Assembly: GCA_965240325.2 (NCBI GenBank)
Contig: OZ251245.1
Span: 1,178,001 to 1,242,000, forward strand
DNA from: Rebecca billardiae RCC1528
Taxonomy: Eukaryota > Haptophyta
Direction of reading: 5' to 3'
DNA length: 64,000 nt
Part shown: one piece after another, positions 62,251-64,000 of the stretch
Numbering within the stretch: position 1 is the first letter of the stretch
Layout: every line of letters begins with the position of its first letter
Made by a program: the position numbers and the translations under genes
The notes under the pieces: model-generated
The model's input: the letters and a program-made list of their open reading frames with translations, nothing else
The model's database searches: none
Told to the model about the DNA's origin: nothing

Positions 62251-64000
62251 ATGATCGGGGATCCCCGCCATCGCGACTCGACGGCGACCGCCGCCTCGTC
62301 GGCGGTGCGGGACCGGGTCAGCGTGGCCGGCGGCCCATCGCTCGCCAGCTGGCTCTCCACACTCGGCATTTCGCCGCCCATCGCGCGGCAATACGCCGAG
62401 CTCATGCACGCATGCGGTGCGCGCGCGCGCCGTGAGCGCCGCCATACGTCGGAACGGGCATCGTGCGCGCGCCGCGCCGCACGTCCTCCGCATCACACAC
62501 GCGGCGCGACGCCCGCCCGCGCCCCGCGCCCTCGTGCGCTCGCTCGGCCCTGGCAGGCCTCGACCCGTGCGCCGCCGTCACCGACGAGTCAGCGCTCGAG
62601 GCCGCGGGCGTGAGCGACCCGCTGCACCGTCGTAAGATTGAGCTCACGTCGTGCGAGCTGCAGGGGGTGGCGCCCCCGGCGCGCGCAGACGGCGCATGCC
62701 GCAGGCACTCGCGCGATGCCGCGCGTGAGCCCGCGCCACGCCGCGCCCGCGCCGTGCGCGGGCTCTCGGCTTCGCCTCGGCTGCAGCGACCGCTGTCTCT
62801 CGCGCACGCGCGCGCCGTCACGCTCGAGCCGTGGACGACCGAGCAGCGGCCGCTCTCGGTGGACGACCTGAACCAGCGGCCGGGCTTCAGCGAGTGCGCG
62901 CCCGGCGGGCCCGCGCGCCCCTCCGCCCTCCCACCGCGCCGTGCGCGCGCGCACGCGCGCGCACCCGCGGCTGCCCTGGTCTGTCTGTCGGTCCCGACAC
63001 GCCGCCGGCCGCTCACGCGCCCGCTCCCTCGCGTCTGTCTGCGCGCGCGCTCCGCGTGCCTGCCGTGTGCCGCGTGCGCGCACAGACTCGCGCTGCCCAT
63101 CCTCGCGCGCGTGCACAGACGCCGCTCGAGCGCGCCGGCGCAGAGCAGCCCCTGCGTGCGCGCGCGGTTCGGTCTGAACGACAAGCCGCGCGCGCACCAC
63201 GCCGCGCCGCCCGGCGGCGGCGGCGGCGGCGGCGAGTGCTACTACGAGCTGAGCGGCTGCCGGCTGCAGCCGGGGGGCGCGCTCCTCGCGCACGACGTGC
63301 GCGAGGGGCGGCGCCCGCCCGCCGTGCTGCTCCCCGAGGGCTCGCACGCGTTCGTCTCTGTGCCGGGCGAGCGCGGCATCCGCGTGGCCGCGCACTCGGC
63401 CCCCTTTGGCCTCGCGTCCGGCCACTCGCAGCTGAGCTCGGAGGGGCGCGTGCTCTTCGCGGGCGAGGTGCTGGTCGGCAAGGCCGGCCGGCTGCTCGCC
63501 TGGTCCAACATGAGCGGCACCTACCGCCCGTCGCGCGAGCTCGCCGCGCAGGTCCGGCTGCCCATCGAGCTGCTGTGGAGCGTGCTGGACGCGCGCCAGG
63601 CGCGCGAGCTGCTCGGCGGCCGCGAGCCCACGCCGAGCGCGCTCGACGGCCGGTTCGGCAAGGACAGCTGGGTGCGCGCACAGGGCGCGCACGGCGTGCT
63701 GCTTGTGCGCGACGAGGCGCGCGTGCTCTCCTCGCAGACGACGCCGCCGCCGCCGCCCGAGAGCGCGGTGTGCGCGCGCGCGTGTGCGGGGAGCGAGACC
63801 GAGAGCGAGCGCGCTGCCAGCAGCTCGTCCTCCTCCAGCTGCGACGGCTCAGCCGACTCTCCGACGCCGTCTCGCTCCGCTCGGCCCGTGGAGGCGGAGT
63901 TGTTCGCCGAGCCCTCGTCGGCATCACACAGTCTTCGCAATTCGCGACGATCACTACGCGACGACGACAGCGCGCGATCACGACGTGACGGCGGCCGGCG
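62251..64000 (+). CDS. SAM-domain protein, 5' part (runs off the window)
   Basis: Exons 62251-62416, 62557-62666, 62787-62893 and 63149 to the window end fit with matching phases (1, 0, 2). The frame is still open at 64000, so the gene is partial. A SAM domain spans the first two exons: SLASWLSTLGISPPIARQYA, ELMHACGLDP, then VTDESALEAAGVSDPLHRRK, with the usual (W)L, LTD-like and HRxKI positions. Exon 3 gives LEPWTTEQRPLSVDDLNQRP. Exon 4 starts PCVRARFGLNDKP and includes ECYYELSGCRLQPGG, LLAHDVREGRRPP and RVLFAGEVLVGKAGRLLAWS, probably a beta-rich domain I cannot name, then a Ser-rich acidic stretch. SAM domains mediate protein-protein (sometimes RNA) contacts. The exon 3/4 junction is the least certain. 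Confidence 0.65.

Overview
This is a nuclear window from a very GC-rich eukaryote. Genes are broken by short GT-AG introns (about 60-330 bp). Nearly all donors read GTGCG or a close variant, and exons are built almost entirely from G- or C-ending codons. The gene set (villin, GRIP golgin, Sec23/24-type coat protein, CRAL-TRIO/GOLD protein, bromodomain protein, hybrid histidine kinase, CNMT-like methyltransferase) together with this intron and codon style suggests a GC-rich alga, most plausibly a haptophyte or a pelagophyte-like stramenopile. That placement is inference from style; nothing in the sequence names the species. Intron positions below come from open frames, splice dinucleotides and phase agreement, not transcripts.

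Layout. 1-1.8 kb: unassigned sequence and a 43-bp tandem repeat. 1.8-8.1 kb: a CNMT/cyclopropane-synthase-like methyltransferase (+), a golgin with two GRIP-like domains (+) and a duplicated TM-P-TM channel-like protein (-). 8.1-25.5 kb: a repeat-rich, gene-poor block. It holds three decayed copies of one dispersed coding repeat, several inverted repeats, a long microsatellite, a 204-bp satellite, and two copies of a 0.78-kb terminal-inverted-repeat element. One of those copies is interrupted by a 2.58-kb DNA transposon with perfect 14-bp ends, a 6-bp target duplication and a zinc-finger pseudogene. 25.5-48.2 kb: the gene-dense core, with a Sec23/24-family protein (-), bromodomain protein (-), EF-hand protein (+), giant Ala-rich coiled-coil protein (+), villin (+), a membrane-anchored protein of unknown family (-) and a CRAL-TRIO/GOLD protein (+) sharing a divergent promoter with it. 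48.7-61.7 kb: two direct copies of a 2.2-kb module carrying an unrecognised gene, one inside a 3.4-kb unit with perfect 32-bp inverted ends. Between the copies lie a small membrane protein (-), a 426-bp near-perfect inverted repeat, a secreted protein (+) resembling the anchored one, and a membrane hybrid histidine kinase (-). 62.2-64.0 kb: the 5' part of a SAM-domain gene that runs off the end.

No operons are expected and none are seen. Several genes share a secretory-pathway or cytoskeleton theme (two golgin-like proteins, Sec23/24, CRAL-TRIO/GOLD, villin), but nothing shows they are co-regulated. The most unusual features are the long inverted repeat facing two divergent genes, the nested transposons dated by an empty-site copy, the duplicated 2.2-kb module with an unknown gene, the tandem GRIP-like golgin, and the two-pore channel-like protein with non-canonical filters.
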